The notes: generated from the letters alone by a model not told the origin. DNA of 64,000 nt from DASZTV01 sp035548055 (GCA_035548055.1 DASZTL010000091.1:1-64000), one strand, 5' to 3'. Positions 46,420 to 55,483 are shown, counted from the stretch's first letter. A program made the numbers and translations.

Positions 46420-47574
46420 ATGGTCTACGTCATCGTCGGCATCGTCGTCGGAGTTCTCCTCGTCGGTGCCTTGCTCGGACTTGTCCTCGCGCCGTCACGG
46501 CGACGCGGCAAGGTGGTCGATACGCCGGCTCCGAAGGCGCCACCTGCTCCGCCACCGGTCCAGACGTCACCCGTCGAGACCGAAGCTCCCGCGCCTCCGC
46601 CGGCAGCGGCTCCGGCAGCGGCTCCGGCAGCGCACCCTGAGGTCGAGCGGCCCGAGCCGTCAGCCGGCCGGTTGGTCCGGCTGCGCGGCCGGCTCGCCGG
46701 CTCGCAGTCGGCCCTCGGTCGTGGCCTGTTCACACTGCTGTCGCGCGACGTCATCGACGACGACGTCTGGGAAGAGGTCGAGGACACGCTGCTCACCAGC
46801 GACATCGGGCTCACCGCGACGAACGAGATCGTCGCTGCCCTGCGCGAGCAGGTCCGGGTGATGGGTGCCCGGACTGCCGATGACGTCCGCACGATGCTGC
46901 GGGACACCTTGCTCGTCGCGGTCGGCGGCGATGCCGACCGCGCGCTTCGAACCGCGCCCCATGACGGGCGCCCTGCCGTCGTACTCGTCGTGGGCGTGAA
47001 CGGCACCGGCAAGACCACCACCTGCGGCAAGCTCGCCCGCGTCCTCGTCGGTGACGGCGGCACCGTGCTGCTGGGGGCGGCCGACACCTTCCGCGCCGCC
47101 GCTGCCGACCAGCTCTCGACCTGGGCCGAGCGGGTCGGGGCGTCCGTCGTACGCGGGCCCGAGGGCGCCGATCCGGCCAGCGTCGCCTTCGACGCCGTTC
47201 ACGACGGTGTCGAACAGGCCGTCGACACCGTCGTGATCGACACGGCCGGCCGGCTGCACACCAAGACCGGCCTGATGGACGAGCTGGGGAAGGTCAAGCG
47301 CGTAGTCGAGCGAGAGGCGCCGGTCGACGAGGTCCTCTTGGTGCTCGATGCGACGACCGGCCAGAACGGCCTGATCCAGGCGCGAGTCTTCGCCGAGGTG
47401 GTCGACGTCACCGGCATCGTCCTGACGAAGCTAGACGGCACCGCGAAGGGTGGCATCGTCATCGCGGTGCAACGTGAGCTCGGGGTGCCGGTCAAGCTGG
47501 TCGGACTCGGCGAAGGCCCCGACGACCTCGCGCCGTTCGATCCGGAGATCTTCGTGGACGCCCTGCTGCCCTAG
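46420..47574 (+). CDS. ftsY: signal recognition particle receptor FtsY
   Basis: FtsY docks SRP-ribosome complexes at the membrane. 384 aa: an N-terminal membrane helix (VYVIVGIVVGVLLVGALLGL, about residues 2-21), a Pro/Ala/Glu-rich linker (about 30-80), then the NG domain with G1 GVNGTGKTTTCGKLARVL (about 188-205), DTFRAAAADQL, DTAGRLHTKTGLMDEL and TKLDGTAKGG. The membrane helix is typical of Actinobacteria. The SRP partner ffh is at 55499. Confidence 0.97.
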   Translation: MVYVIVGIVVGVLLVGALLGLVLAPSRRRGKVVDTPAPKAPPAPPPVQTSPVETEAPAPPPAAAPAAAPAAHPEVERPEPSAGRLVRLRGRLAGSQSALGRGLFTLLSRDVIDDDVWEEVEDTLLTSDIGLTATNEIVAALREQVRVMGARTADDVRTMLRDTLLVAVGGDADRALRTAPHDGRPAVVLVVGVNGTGKTTTCGKLARVLVGDGGTVLLGAADTFRAAAADQLSTWAERVGASVVRGPEGADPASVAFDAVHDGVEQAVDTVVIDTAGRLHTKTGLMDELGKVKRVVEREAPVDEVLLVLDATTGQNGLIQARVFAEVVDVTGIVLTKLDGTAKGGIVIAVQRELGVPVKLVGLGEGPDDLAPFDPEIFVDALLP

Positions 47575-47603
47575 GAGGGCAGCAATCATCCTGCGGCCGT
47601 GAT

Positions 47604-47641
47604 GTAACTCCCGCGAAACACGCGCGTACGGGTCGCGCAAC
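47604..47641 (+). promoter_or_regulatory. GlnR operator upstream of amt-glnB
   Basis: Four half-sites with exact 6-base spacers: GTAAC (47604-47608), GAAAC (47615-47619), GTACG (47626-47630), GCAAC (47637-47641). This matches the established GlnR box gTnAC-n6-GaAAC repeated twice, with small changes in the last two. It ends about 18 bases before a possible -10 (TGCAAT, 47660-47665), a usual place for activation of amtB-glnK during nitrogen limitation. Confidence 0.75.
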
Positions 47642-47671
47642 ACCCGCCCGGTTTCCTCTTGCAATCAGTCC

Positions 47672-49042
47672 GTGCAGGAGGGAGCGCTCGACCCCATGAT
47701 TCATCTCGCCGCTGCATTACCAGCGCCCGATACCGGTGACACGGCGTGGGTGCTGGTCAGCGCCGCGCTCGTGCTGTTGATGACCCCAGGCCTCGCGTTC
47801 TTCTACGGCGGCATGGTCCGCGGCAAGAACGTGCTCGGCATGCTGATGCAGAACTACGTTGCCATCGGTGTCGTCAGCGTGCTCTGGGTGCTCGTCGTCT
47901 ACAGCCTGGCCTTCGGAAAGAGCGGCTTCGGCGGTTTCGCCGGCAACCTCCACCAATGGGGGCTCGGTCACATGAACGAGCCCGTCGTCGGCGGCGTCGG
48001 CGCGACGATCCCACCTCTTGCGTTCGTGGCGTTTCAGCTGATGTTTGCGGTCATCACCCCGGCGCTGATCACCGGCTCGACCGCCGACCGGTTCAAGTTC
48101 AGCTCCTACGTCGTCTTCATCGGCCTGTGGGTTGTGCTGGTCTACGCGCCGATCGCGCACTGGGTGTTCTCCCCGGAAGGCTGGCTGTTCCAGAAGGGTG
48201 CCGAGGATTTCGCGGGTGGCACCGTGGTGCACGCGAACGCCGGCGCCGCGGGCATCGCGATGGCGATCCTGCTGGGCAGGCGGAAGGGCTGGCCGAAGGA
48301 GCGGATGCGTCCGCACAACGTTCCCTACGTTCTGCTCGGCGCGGGTCTGCTGTGGTTCGGCTGGTTCGGCTTCAACGCCGGATCCTCACTCGGTGCGAAC
48401 AACCTCGCCGGCTACGCCTTCGTCAACACGAACACCGCCACTGCGGCGGCGCTGCTCGGCTGGCTGATCGTGGAGAAGCTTCGTGACGGTCATGCAACGA
48501 CGCTGGGAGCGGCGTCTGGGGCGGTCGCGGGTCTAGTCGCGATCACGCCGGCGGCCGGCTTCGTCTCACCGGTGGGCGCGATCTTCCTCGGCTTGATCGC
48601 CGGCGCCGTCTGCTCCTCGTGTACGACGATCAAGTTCAAGCTCGGTCTCGACGACGCGCTTGACGTCGGCGCTGTGCACCTCGTCGGCGGCGTTCTCGGT
48701 GCTCTGCTGATCGGCTTCTTCGGGACGACGAAGACCGGCGTTGGTGCGAACGGCATCTTCTACGGCGGCGGCGGTCACCTGCTGAAGCTGCAGGCCGAAG
48801 CGGTGGGGGCGGCGGTCGGCTACTCATTCGTGGCGACGATGATCATCGGATTCATCCTCAAGCACACGATCGGGATCCGGATGAGCGACGAGCAACAGAT
48901 GGTCGGCATGGACGAGTCACTCCATGCCGAGTCGGCCTACGATTTCAACGCTCTGTCGGCCGGCTCGTTCTCAGGGTCGTCCTTCGCCACCAGCTCGGTC
49001 TTGTCCTCGACCCTCGGCCACCGCACGGAGGTGCAGGCGTGA
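47672..49042 (+). CDS. amtB: ammonium transporter (first copy)
   Basis: 456 aa from GTG 47672, or 448 aa from ATG 47696. About eleven membrane helices; TGDTAWVLVSAALVLLMTPG at the start, the Phe-gate region FQLMFAVITPALITGS, GGTVVHANAGAAG with the conserved His of the pore, FGWFGFNAGSS and DDALDVGAVHLVGG with the second His. It conducts ammonium under nitrogen limitation. The GTG has TGCAAT 6 bases upstream; GGAGGGAG at 47675-47682 is rather far from the ATG. The PII gene overlaps its end. GlnR box upstream. Confidence 0.94.
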   Translation: MQEGALDPMIHLAAALPAPDTGDTAWVLVSAALVLLMTPGLAFFYGGMVRGKNVLGMLMQNYVAIGVVSVLWVLVVYSLAFGKSGFGGFAGNLHQWGLGHMNEPVVGGVGATIPPLAFVAFQLMFAVITPALITGSTADRFKFSSYVVFIGLWVVLVYAPIAHWVFSPEGWLFQKGAEDFAGGTVVHANAGAAGIAMAILLGRRKGWPKERMRPHNVPYVLLGAGLLWFGWFGFNAGSSLGANNLAGYAFVNTNTATAAALLGWLIVEKLRDGHATTLGAASGAVAGLVAITPAAGFVSPVGAIFLGLIAGAVCSSCTTIKFKLGLDDALDVGAVHLVGGVLGALLIGFFGTTKTGVGANGIFYGGGGHLLKLQAEAVGAAVGYSFVATMIIGFILKHTIGIRMSDEQQMVGMDESLHAESAYDFNALSAGSFSGSSFATSSVLSSTLGHRTEVQA

Positions 49043-49377
49043 AGCTCGTCACCGCGATCATCAAGCCGTTCAAGCTCGAGGACGTGAAGAGCGCCCTCGA
49101 GGCCTACGGCGTCGCCGGCCTCACCGTCAGCGAGGTGCAGGGCTACGGCCGGCAGAAGGGACACACCGAGGTCTACCGAGGTGCGGAGTACAAGGTCGAC
49201 TTCGTCCCGAAGATCCGGGTGGAGATCGTCGTTGACGACGCGGACGCCGATGGGGTGGTCGCGGTGGTCGTCAAGGCGGCCAGCACCGGCCAGATCGGTG
49301 ACGGCAAGGTCTGGGTGACCCCGGTCGACCAGATCGTCCGGGTCCGCACCGGGGAGAAGGGCGCCGACGCGCTCTAG
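49039..49377 (+). CDS. glnK: nitrogen regulatory protein PII (GlnK/GlnB)
   Basis: 112 aa trimeric sensor of ATP/ADP and 2-oxoglutarate. The T-loop is GYGRQKGHTEVYRGAEYKVD with Tyr51, the site that actinobacterial GlnD modifies by adenylylation, and the B-loop is TGQIGDGKVWVTP (about residues 83-95). It binds and blocks AmtB when nitrogen is ample. GTG start overlapping the amt stop; the modifying enzyme glnD is downstream. Confidence 0.95.
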   Translation: MKLVTAIIKPFKLEDVKSALEAYGVAGLTVSEVQGYGRQKGHTEVYRGAEYKVDFVPKIRVEIVVDDADADGVVAVVVKAASTGQIGDGKVWVTPVDQIVRVRTGEKGADAL

Positions 49378-49412
49378 CTCCGATCGACCGACTCGCCCTG
49401 CCAGGGGCAGGT

Positions 49413-49449
49413 GTGTTCGGCGGTGACCTCTAGGGTTACCGCCGAACAC
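49413..49449. promoter_or_regulatory. 16-bp palindrome around the second amt promoter
   Basis: GTGTTCGGCGGTGACC (49413-49428) pairs with the complement in 49434-49449 (GGTTACCGCCGAACAC) with one G-U pair and a 5-base loop. The -10 box TAGGGT (49431-49436) lies in the loop and right arm. It could act as a terminator for amt-glnK, as an operator over the promoter of the second amt gene, or both. Confidence 0.6.
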
Positions 49450-49469
49450 ATCGATGGGGGAGAAGCCGC

Positions 49470-50723
49470 GTGAATGCTGGAGACACCGCGTGGGTGCTCG
49501 GCTCTGCTGCACTAGTGCTGTTCATGACGCCGGGGCTGGCGCTGTTCTACGGCGGCATGATCCGCACCAAGAACGTGCTGGCGATGATCGTCGCGAACTT
49601 CGCCACCATCGGCGTCGTCAGCATCGTCTGGGCGGTGGTTGCGTACTCGATTGCCTTCGGCCCTGACGCCGGCCATGGCTTGCTCGGCAACCTTCACCTC
49701 GCCGGACTCGCCCACCCAGAGATGCAGGTGCCCGGCTTCCAGCTGACGGTGCCGCCGCTGGCCTTCGCGGCATTCCAGATGATGTTTGCGGTCATCACCG
49801 CCGCACTGCTCACCGGCACGGTGGCAGAGCGAGCCAAGTTCGGCGCGTTCCTGCTGTTCGCCGTCCTGTGGCTTGTCATCGTCTACGCGCCGATCGCTCA
49901 TTGGGTCTTCTCGCCGGCTGGCTGGCTCGCCAAGAAAGGCGTTCTCGACTTCGCCGGCGGCAACGTCGTCGAGATCGACTCCGGCGCCTCCGCGCTTGCG
50001 CTCGCGCTCGTCATCGGCCGGCGCAAAGGCTGGCCGCGCGAGGTCATCGCGCCGCACTCGCTTCCGTTCACGATGCTGGGCGCCGGCATCCTGTGGTTCG
50101 GCTGGTTCGGCTTCAACGCCGGCAGCGCACTTGCCTCCGGCGCGCTCGCTTCGCAGGCGCTGGTCGGCACACAGCTCGCGGCATCAGCCGGGATGCTCGC
50201 GTGGCTGGTCCTCGAGAAGGCACGCACCGGCAAAGCCACCACCCTTGGCGCGGCCTCCGGGGCCGTCGCGGGGCTCGTCGCGATCACGCCTGCGTGCGGG
50301 TTCGTGAACAGCATGGCGTCGATCCTGATCGGAGCCGCCGGCGGAGCCGTGTCGTTGTTCGCCTGCAGCTTCAAGCATCGGGGCGGGTACGACGACTCGC
50401 TCGACGTGGTGGGCGTGCACGGCGCGGCCGGCCTTGTGGGCACGTTGCTCGTCGGCGTGTTCGCCACGACGAAGGTGAACGGGGCTATCAAGTACGACGG
50501 CCTCGTTCACGGCCACAGCTTCCACCTGCTCGGCGTACAGGCGCTCGCGGTCGTCGTCACGATCGCGTGGGCGTTCACGATGACCTACCTCATCGCCACC
50601 CTCGTACAGAAGACGATGGGGCTGCGCGTCACCGAAGCTGCGGAGGTCGAAGGCCTCGACACGGTCCTGCACGCCGAGTCGGCGTACGACTTCGGCAACA
50701 CCCGCGCAGCGCGCCTCGGCTGA
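49470..50723 (+). CDS. amt: ammonium transporter (second copy)
   Basis: 417 aa, another Amt/Rh channel with the same order of motifs: AGDTAWVLGSAALVLFMTPG, FQMMFAVITAALLTG, WFGWFGFNAGSALASG and DDSLDVVGVHGAAG. In place of the HANAG segment of the first copy it has EIDSGASALALAL, so one conserved pore residue (His) is replaced. The C-terminus (VTEAAEVEGLDTVLHAESAYDFG) keeps the PII-contact tail, here quoted as EVEGLDTVLHAESAYDFG. GGGGGAG precedes the GTG at 49470. A paralogue with perhaps different transport properties. Confidence 0.9.
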   Translation: MNAGDTAWVLGSAALVLFMTPGLALFYGGMIRTKNVLAMIVANFATIGVVSIVWAVVAYSIAFGPDAGHGLLGNLHLAGLAHPEMQVPGFQLTVPPLAFAAFQMMFAVITAALLTGTVAERAKFGAFLLFAVLWLVIVYAPIAHWVFSPAGWLAKKGVLDFAGGNVVEIDSGASALALALVIGRRKGWPREVIAPHSLPFTMLGAGILWFGWFGFNAGSALASGALASQALVGTQLAASAGMLAWLVLEKARTGKATTLGAASGAVAGLVAITPACGFVNSMASILIGAAGGAVSLFACSFKHRGGYDDSLDVVGVHGAAGLVGTLLVGVFATTKVNGAIKYDGLVHGHSFHLLGVQALAVVVTIAWAFTMTYLIATLVQKTMGLRVTEAAEVEGLDTVLHAESAYDFGNTRAARLG

Positions 50724-50730
50724 CCGGCTC

Positions 50731-53052
50731 GTGACCGACGACTCGTCCGCGGCTCTTCGGGACGCGCGTGCGAGCATCCTGGCGACCGAGGGGCTGACCG
50801 GGGCAGCGCTTCGCGCGGCCTTGACCGAGGCCGCCGACAGCTGGCTGACCGACCGGGTCTGCAGTGCCCTGGCGATCGCGCATGGCAGTGATGCGAGCGG
50901 TGTCGCGCTCGTGGCGGTTGGTGGCTACGGCAGACGCGAGCCCGCGGCGGGAAGCGACCTCGACCTGTTGCTGCTACATCACGACGGTGTGGAGTTCGAG
51001 GAGCTCGCGAACTCGATCTGGTACCCGGTGTGGGACGCGGGCGTCGGGCTCGACCACTCCGTGCGGACGGTCGACGAGGCGATCGAGGTGGCACGCGAGG
51101 ACCTGAAGGCGATGCTGGGGCTGCTCGATCTTCGCCATGTCGCCGGCGACGAGACGCTCACCGCGAGGTTGCGGACCCGGATCTTCGAGACGTGGCGTCG
51201 CGACGTTCGTCGTCGCTTGCCGGAGCTGGTAGCGGCGGTGCAGGAGCGAGGCGAGCGGTGCGGGGAGCTGTCATTCCTGCTCGAGCCGGATCTCAAGGAC
51301 GCACGTGGCGGTCTTCGTGACGTCCAGGCGATGACTGCGATCGCGCTCGCGTGGGTGGCCGATGCACCGGCGGAGCCGGTGCGCAACGCGTACGACTGGC
51401 TGCTCGACGTACGCGGCGAGCTGCATCGGCGTTCGCCGCGTGGCAGTGACCGCCTCGTGAAGCAGGAGCAGCTCCCGATCGCCGCCACGTTCGGGTTGCA
51501 CGACGCCGACGAGCTGATGCGGCGGGTGTTCGACGCGGCGCGCACCATCGCCTACGCCACCGACGAGGCGTGCCGCCGCGCGCTGGTCGCGAGCCGTCCG
51601 CCACGACGTTGGGGGAGGCGCGGTGGCGTCGCGCCGCGGCGACCGCTCGCCGAGGGCGTCGTGGAACAGGACGGCGAGGTTCATCTCGCGCGTGACGCGG
51701 ATCCCGCCAACGATCCAGTGCTGGTGCTCCGGGTCGCTGCTGCTGCCGCCCAGGCCGCGCTGCCGATCGGTGAGCAGGTCACAAAGCGCTTGGCGCAGGA
51801 CTGTCCCCCGATACCGGAGCCCTGGCCCCCCGAGGCGCGTGATGCGTTCATCGCATTGCTCGGCGCGGGCCGGCCAGCAGTCGCGGCCGTCGAGGCGCTC
51901 GACCAAGCCGGTCTGCTCGTCCGCCTGGTTCCGGAGTGGGAGCCGGTGCGCTGCAAGCCTCAGCACAACGCCGTCCATCGCTACACGGTTGACCGCCATC
52001 TCATCGAGGCGGCGGTCGAAGCCGCATCCCTTGCGCGTCAGGTCGCTCGCCCCGATCTGCTGTTGCTGGGATCGCTCCTCCACGACATCGGCAAAGGGTT
52101 CCCCGGCGACCACACCGAGGCGGGAGTCGAGCGGGTCCCTGTCATCGCCAGGCGCATCGGGTTGTCCGACGAGGACGCCGACATCGTCACGGACCTGGTC
52201 CGCCACCATCTGCTGCTGCCCGACACGGCGACCCGCCGAGATCTCAGTGACCCGGCGACGATCGACATCGTCACGCGCGCCGTTGGTGACGTCGCGACAC
52301 TCGAGCTGCTCCACGCGCTGACGATCGCCGACGCCGCTGCAACCGGGCCGGCGGCATGGAGTGACTGGAAGGCAGGCCTGATCACTGAGCTGGTGCGACG
52401 CGCATCGGCAGCGATGGCCGGGGAGCATCTGCCCGAGTACGAGGCGACCACCGCGGAGCAGCGTTCGCTTGCCCATGCGGGGGAGCTCGGGGTCGACCTG
52501 TCGGGGTCCCAGCTCACGATCGTCGCGCCGGATCGTCCCGGACTCCTGTCGCGGTGGGCCGGCGTCGCGGCGCTACATCGGCTCGCGATTCGCTCCGCGA
52601 CCGCGACGTCGGTCTCGACCGATGCAGGCCGGATGGCGGTCACGGTTCTCGAAGTCGCGCCGAAGTTCGGCTCGTTACCCGATCTCGATGCGCTGGCGGC
52701 CGACGTCAGACGGGCGTTCGACGACAACCTGCCGCTTGCCGACAGGCTGCGCGAGCGCGAGCAGGCCTATCGCGACGGGACGCGCGCGGTTGCGCCGCCG
52801 CTCGTGCTCTGGTTCGACGAGGAGTCGCACCACTCCACGATCGTCGAGGTGCGAACGCACGACGCCGACGGTCTGCTGCACAGATTGACCAAGGTGCTGG
52901 CCGACGAGCGGCTCGACGTTCGCTCGGCGCGGGTCCAGACGCTGGGTGCCGAGGTGGTCGACGCGTTCTACGTCGTCGATGTCAACGGCAAGACTGTCGA
53001 TGATGCGCAGCGACGTTTGGAGATCGAGGCCGCACTGATCGCTGCCTGTTAG
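50731..53052 (+). CDS. glnD: PII uridylyltransferase/adenylyltransferase GlnD
   Basis: 773 aa bifunctional sensor that modifies and demodifies PII. The nucleotidyltransferase motif is GGYGRREPAAGSDLDLLLLH (about residues 63-82). An HD domain follows (HDIGKGFPGDHTE, about 451-463), then two ACT domains (about 590-660 and 695-770; the second includes RTHDADGLLHRLTKVLADE). In Actinobacteria the modification is adenylylation of Tyr51. GTG start 7 bases after the second amt, consistent with a nitrogen operon. Confidence 0.95.
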   Translation: MTDDSSAALRDARASILATEGLTGAALRAALTEAADSWLTDRVCSALAIAHGSDASGVALVAVGGYGRREPAAGSDLDLLLLHHDGVEFEELANSIWYPVWDAGVGLDHSVRTVDEAIEVAREDLKAMLGLLDLRHVAGDETLTARLRTRIFETWRRDVRRRLPELVAAVQERGERCGELSFLLEPDLKDARGGLRDVQAMTAIALAWVADAPAEPVRNAYDWLLDVRGELHRRSPRGSDRLVKQEQLPIAATFGLHDADELMRRVFDAARTIAYATDEACRRALVASRPPRRWGRRGGVAPRRPLAEGVVEQDGEVHLARDADPANDPVLVLRVAAAAAQAALPIGEQVTKRLAQDCPPIPEPWPPEARDAFIALLGAGRPAVAAVEALDQAGLLVRLVPEWEPVRCKPQHNAVHRYTVDRHLIEAAVEAASLARQVARPDLLLLGSLLHDIGKGFPGDHTEAGVERVPVIARRIGLSDEDADIVTDLVRHHLLLPDTATRRDLSDPATIDIVTRAVGDVATLELLHALTIADAAATGPAAWSDWKAGLITELVRRASAAMAGEHLPEYEATTAEQRSLAHAGELGVDLSGSQLTIVAPDRPGLLSRWAGVAALHRLAIRSATATSVSTDAGRMAVTVLEVAPKFGSLPDLDALAADVRRAFDDNLPLADRLREREQAYRDGTRAVAPPLVLWFDEESHHSTIVEVRTHDADGLLHRLTKVLADERLDVRSARVQTLGAEVVDAFYVVDVNGKTVDDAQRRLEIEAALIAAC

Positions 53053-53588
53053 GGATCGGCGAGGGTGATGCCTACCTCAGCTGCCGAGAGCAGGTCGCTC
53101 GCGCACAGCGCGACGACGGCGGCCAGGTCGAGAGCTCTGACGTCCGCCGCTGCCGCGATGGCTCGGTGCCGCAGGCCTGCGGGGACGACAAGCGGTTCCG
53201 CCGCCGCTCCGATCTCTATGACGACGCCGCGCCCGCGCGCTGCCATATCCGGTATCAGCGCGTCGGCGATGGTCAACCGAGCGGCGGGCGGACCGGCGGC
53301 AACCACGACATCGATGGGCCCGAGGCGCTGTTCGATGTGGGACGCCACCCGCTCCCAGGTCGAGCGTTGTGTCGGATCCGCGACGACGCCGAACGACGCA
53401 ACGCCCAGGCCATCGGCATAGCCGGTCGCGGTCCCGACGAGCTCCCGGTCGTCCACGACGAGGGCGGCCAGCACGCCACTTCGAGCCAACACCTGGGCAA
53501 TGTCGCCGAGCGCACCCGACGTTCCCGCCACCACCGCCACCTTGCCGTTCAGGTCGGGATAGCGCGCCTCCCACACCCCACTCGTCAC
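53049..53588 (-). CDS. short, degenerate SDR-like protein
   Basis: 179 aa from the GTG at 53588, which has CACAAT 6 bases upstream. The Rossmann start GKVAVVAGTSGALGDIAQVL (about residues 14-33) fits a short-chain dehydrogenase, and VVVAAGPPAARL stands where the NNAG strand should be. The catalytic YxxxK motif is absent, and the protein is about 70 residues short of a normal SDR. It may be a pseudo-enzyme or a decaying gene. It converges with glnD, overlapping by 4 bases, and is divergent from the acyl-CoA synthetase gene. Confidence 0.65.
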   Translation of the reverse strand: MTSGVWEARYPDLNGKVAVVAGTSGALGDIAQVLARSGVLAALVVDDRELVGTATGYADGLGVASFGVVADPTQRSTWERVASHIEQRLGPIDVVVAAGPPAARLTIADALIPDMAARGRGVVIEIGAAAEPLVVPAGLRHRAIAAAADVRALDLAAVVALCASDLLSAAEVGITLADP

Positions 53589-53605
53589 AGAGGCATTGTG
53601 CGTCG

Positions 53606-53611
53606 TACCGT
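53606..53611 (+). promoter_or_regulatory. -10 box of the acyl-CoA synthetase gene (leaderless)
   Basis: TACCGT ends 7 bases before the ATG at 53619. Confidence 0.5.
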
Positions 53612-53618
53612 TCCGCGT

Positions 53619-55421
53619 ATGAGCAACAACCTGCCCCGCAACGTCCTTGACGCCTTCCTGCGGACGGTCCAACGGCAACCGGACCACGTCGCCGTGCGGG
53701 AGCTGCATGGTGAGCAGATGACGTGGTCCCAGTACGCCGATCGGGCGGCCCGATTCGCCGGTGGCCTTGCCGGGCTCGGCGTCACCGCGGGGGACCGGGT
53801 CGTGCTGATGATGCGCAACCGGATCGAGTTCCATGTGACCGACATCGGCGTGTTGGCGGCCGGGGCCACTCCGATCTCGATCTACAACTCGTCCTCGCCG
53901 GAGCAGATCGCCTACCTGGTCAACCACTGCCAGGCCTCGGTCGCCGTCGTCGAGGGCGGCGACTTTGCCGAACGGGTGCTCGCGGCGGCGCATGACTGCC
54001 CGCAACTGCGGTCCGTTGTCGTTCTCGGCGACGCCCCGCAGGGAACCATCCCGTGGGAGGAGGTCGCCGCGGGCGATCCGGTCGACATCGGCGCGGTTGC
54101 GGCAGGTCTCGACCCGGCTTCGCTCACCACCGTCATCTACACGTCTGGTACCACCGGGCCGCCCAAGGGCGTGATGCTCACCCACAACAACGTCATCGCG
54201 GCCTCGACCGCGTTTGCGAGCTACATCGGACGTGAGACCGACGAAGGTCGCCGGTTGATCTCCTACCTGCCGATGGCCCACATCGCCGAACGAATGGTCA
54301 CGCACTACAGCCCCATCCTTCGGGGCGCCGAGGTGGTGCCGATGGCCGAGCTGACCGAGCTGCCGAAGTACCTCGTCGAGGTGCGGCCCGGCGGCTTCTT
54401 CGGTCCGCCGCGGGTGTGGGAGAAGCTGGTCGCCGGGGTGCAGGCGCAGGTGGCCGCGCGCGATGCGGCCACGCAGGCGCAGTTCAAGGACGCGCTGCGG
54501 GTCGGGCACGAGGTGGCCCAGCTGCGTGCCCGCGGCGAGGAGCCGACCGGGGAGCTCGCGGAGACCTGGGAGTTCGTCGATGCGATGGTGTTCGCGCCGA
54601 TTCGTGCGGCGATCGGGTTGGACGAGGCCGAGTTCGTGTTCTCCGGCGCTGCTCCGGTGCCGCCTGAGGTGATCGACTTCCTCCGCGACATCGGATTGCC
54701 GATGAGCGAGGTCTACGGAATGAGCGAGAACTGCGGCGGGATGACGTGGGAGCCGTTCCGCGTCAAGGTCGGCCGCGTCGGCACGGCCTATCCCGGTACG
54801 GAGGTGATCACCGCAGCAGATGGAGAGGTCCTCTGCCGCGGTCCGATCGTGTTTCCCGGCTACCTCGACGATCCGGAGCGAACCGCCGAGGCGCTCGATG
54901 CCGATGGCTGGCTGCACACCGGTGACATCGGGGAGTTCGATGCGGACGGCTACCTCAAGATCGTTGACCGCAAGAAGGAGCTGCTCATCACCGCCGGTGG
55001 CAAGAACGTGTCGCCGGCCAACGTCGAGTCCGTGCTCAAGACTGTCCCGCTCGTCGGCCAAGCGATGGTGATCGGCGACGCGAAGCCGTATCTGATCGCG
55101 TTGCTGACCCTCGATCCCGATGCAGTCGCCGGACGGTTCCCGGGCCGTTCGATCGCCGAGGTCGCGGTTGACCCCGAGGTCATCCGCGAGATCGCCGACG
55201 GCGTGGCCGAGGCGAACCAGCGGCTGTCTCGGGTGGAGCAGCCGCGCCGGATCGCCATCCTCCACGAGGAGTGGCAGCCGGACACCGACGTGCTCACCCC
55301 GACGATGAAGCTGAAGCGGCGCGGAGTGCTCGCGCGCTACGGCGAACTCGTCGAGTCGCTGTACGCGGGCGGCGGGGTCGAGATCAGCACGGACTTCGCC
55401 CTGCGCTCCGCGCTGACCTGA
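53619..55421 (+). CDS. long-chain fatty-acid--CoA ligase (FadD-type)
   Basis: 600 aa AMP-forming enzyme that activates fatty acids to acyl-CoA by way of an acyl-adenylate. Motifs are the P-loop IYTSGTTGPPKGVMLTHNN (about residues 173-191), the substrate-side YGMSENCGGMTW, the ATPase motif GWLHTGDIGEFDADGYLKIV and the hinge RKKELLITAGGKNVSPANVE (about 451-470). The length and the YGMSEN form fit long-chain (FACL/AMP-dependent) synthetases with the longer C-terminus. Own -10 box; ends in a strong hairpin. Confidence 0.93.
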   Translation: MSNNLPRNVLDAFLRTVQRQPDHVAVRELHGEQMTWSQYADRAARFAGGLAGLGVTAGDRVVLMMRNRIEFHVTDIGVLAAGATPISIYNSSSPEQIAYLVNHCQASVAVVEGGDFAERVLAAAHDCPQLRSVVVLGDAPQGTIPWEEVAAGDPVDIGAVAAGLDPASLTTVIYTSGTTGPPKGVMLTHNNVIAASTAFASYIGRETDEGRRLISYLPMAHIAERMVTHYSPILRGAEVVPMAELTELPKYLVEVRPGGFFGPPRVWEKLVAGVQAQVAARDAATQAQFKDALRVGHEVAQLRARGEEPTGELAETWEFVDAMVFAPIRAAIGLDEAEFVFSGAAPVPPEVIDFLRDIGLPMSEVYGMSENCGGMTWEPFRVKVGRVGTAYPGTEVITAADGEVLCRGPIVFPGYLDDPERTAEALDADGWLHTGDIGEFDADGYLKIVDRKKELLITAGGKNVSPANVESVLKTVPLVGQAMVIGDAKPYLIALLTLDPDAVAGRFPGRSIAEVAVDPEVIREIADGVAEANQRLSRVEQPRRIAILHEEWQPDTDVLTPTMKLKRRGVLARYGELVESLYAGGGVEISTDFALRSALT

Positions 55422-55444
55422 GCCGGGGCCCCAACCCCGGCTCA
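55419..55444 (+). terminator. Hairpin terminator containing the stop codon (reverse complement of 30266-30291)
   Basis: TGAGCCGGGG (55419-55428, beginning with the TGA stop) pairs with CCCCGGCTCA (55435-55444) over the loop CCCCAA. There is no U-run. The 26 bases are the exact reverse complement of the hairpin after the PLP lyase gene. Confidence 0.7.
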
Positions 55445-55483
55445 GGCCGGAACAGGCTTGGTCTGTGACGTCACCCTTCGACG

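Noticed and set aside
49413..49470. A GlnR box before the second amt gene
   Set aside because: GTGAC and GTTAC can be found, but the 6-base spacing to GAAAC-like partners fails.
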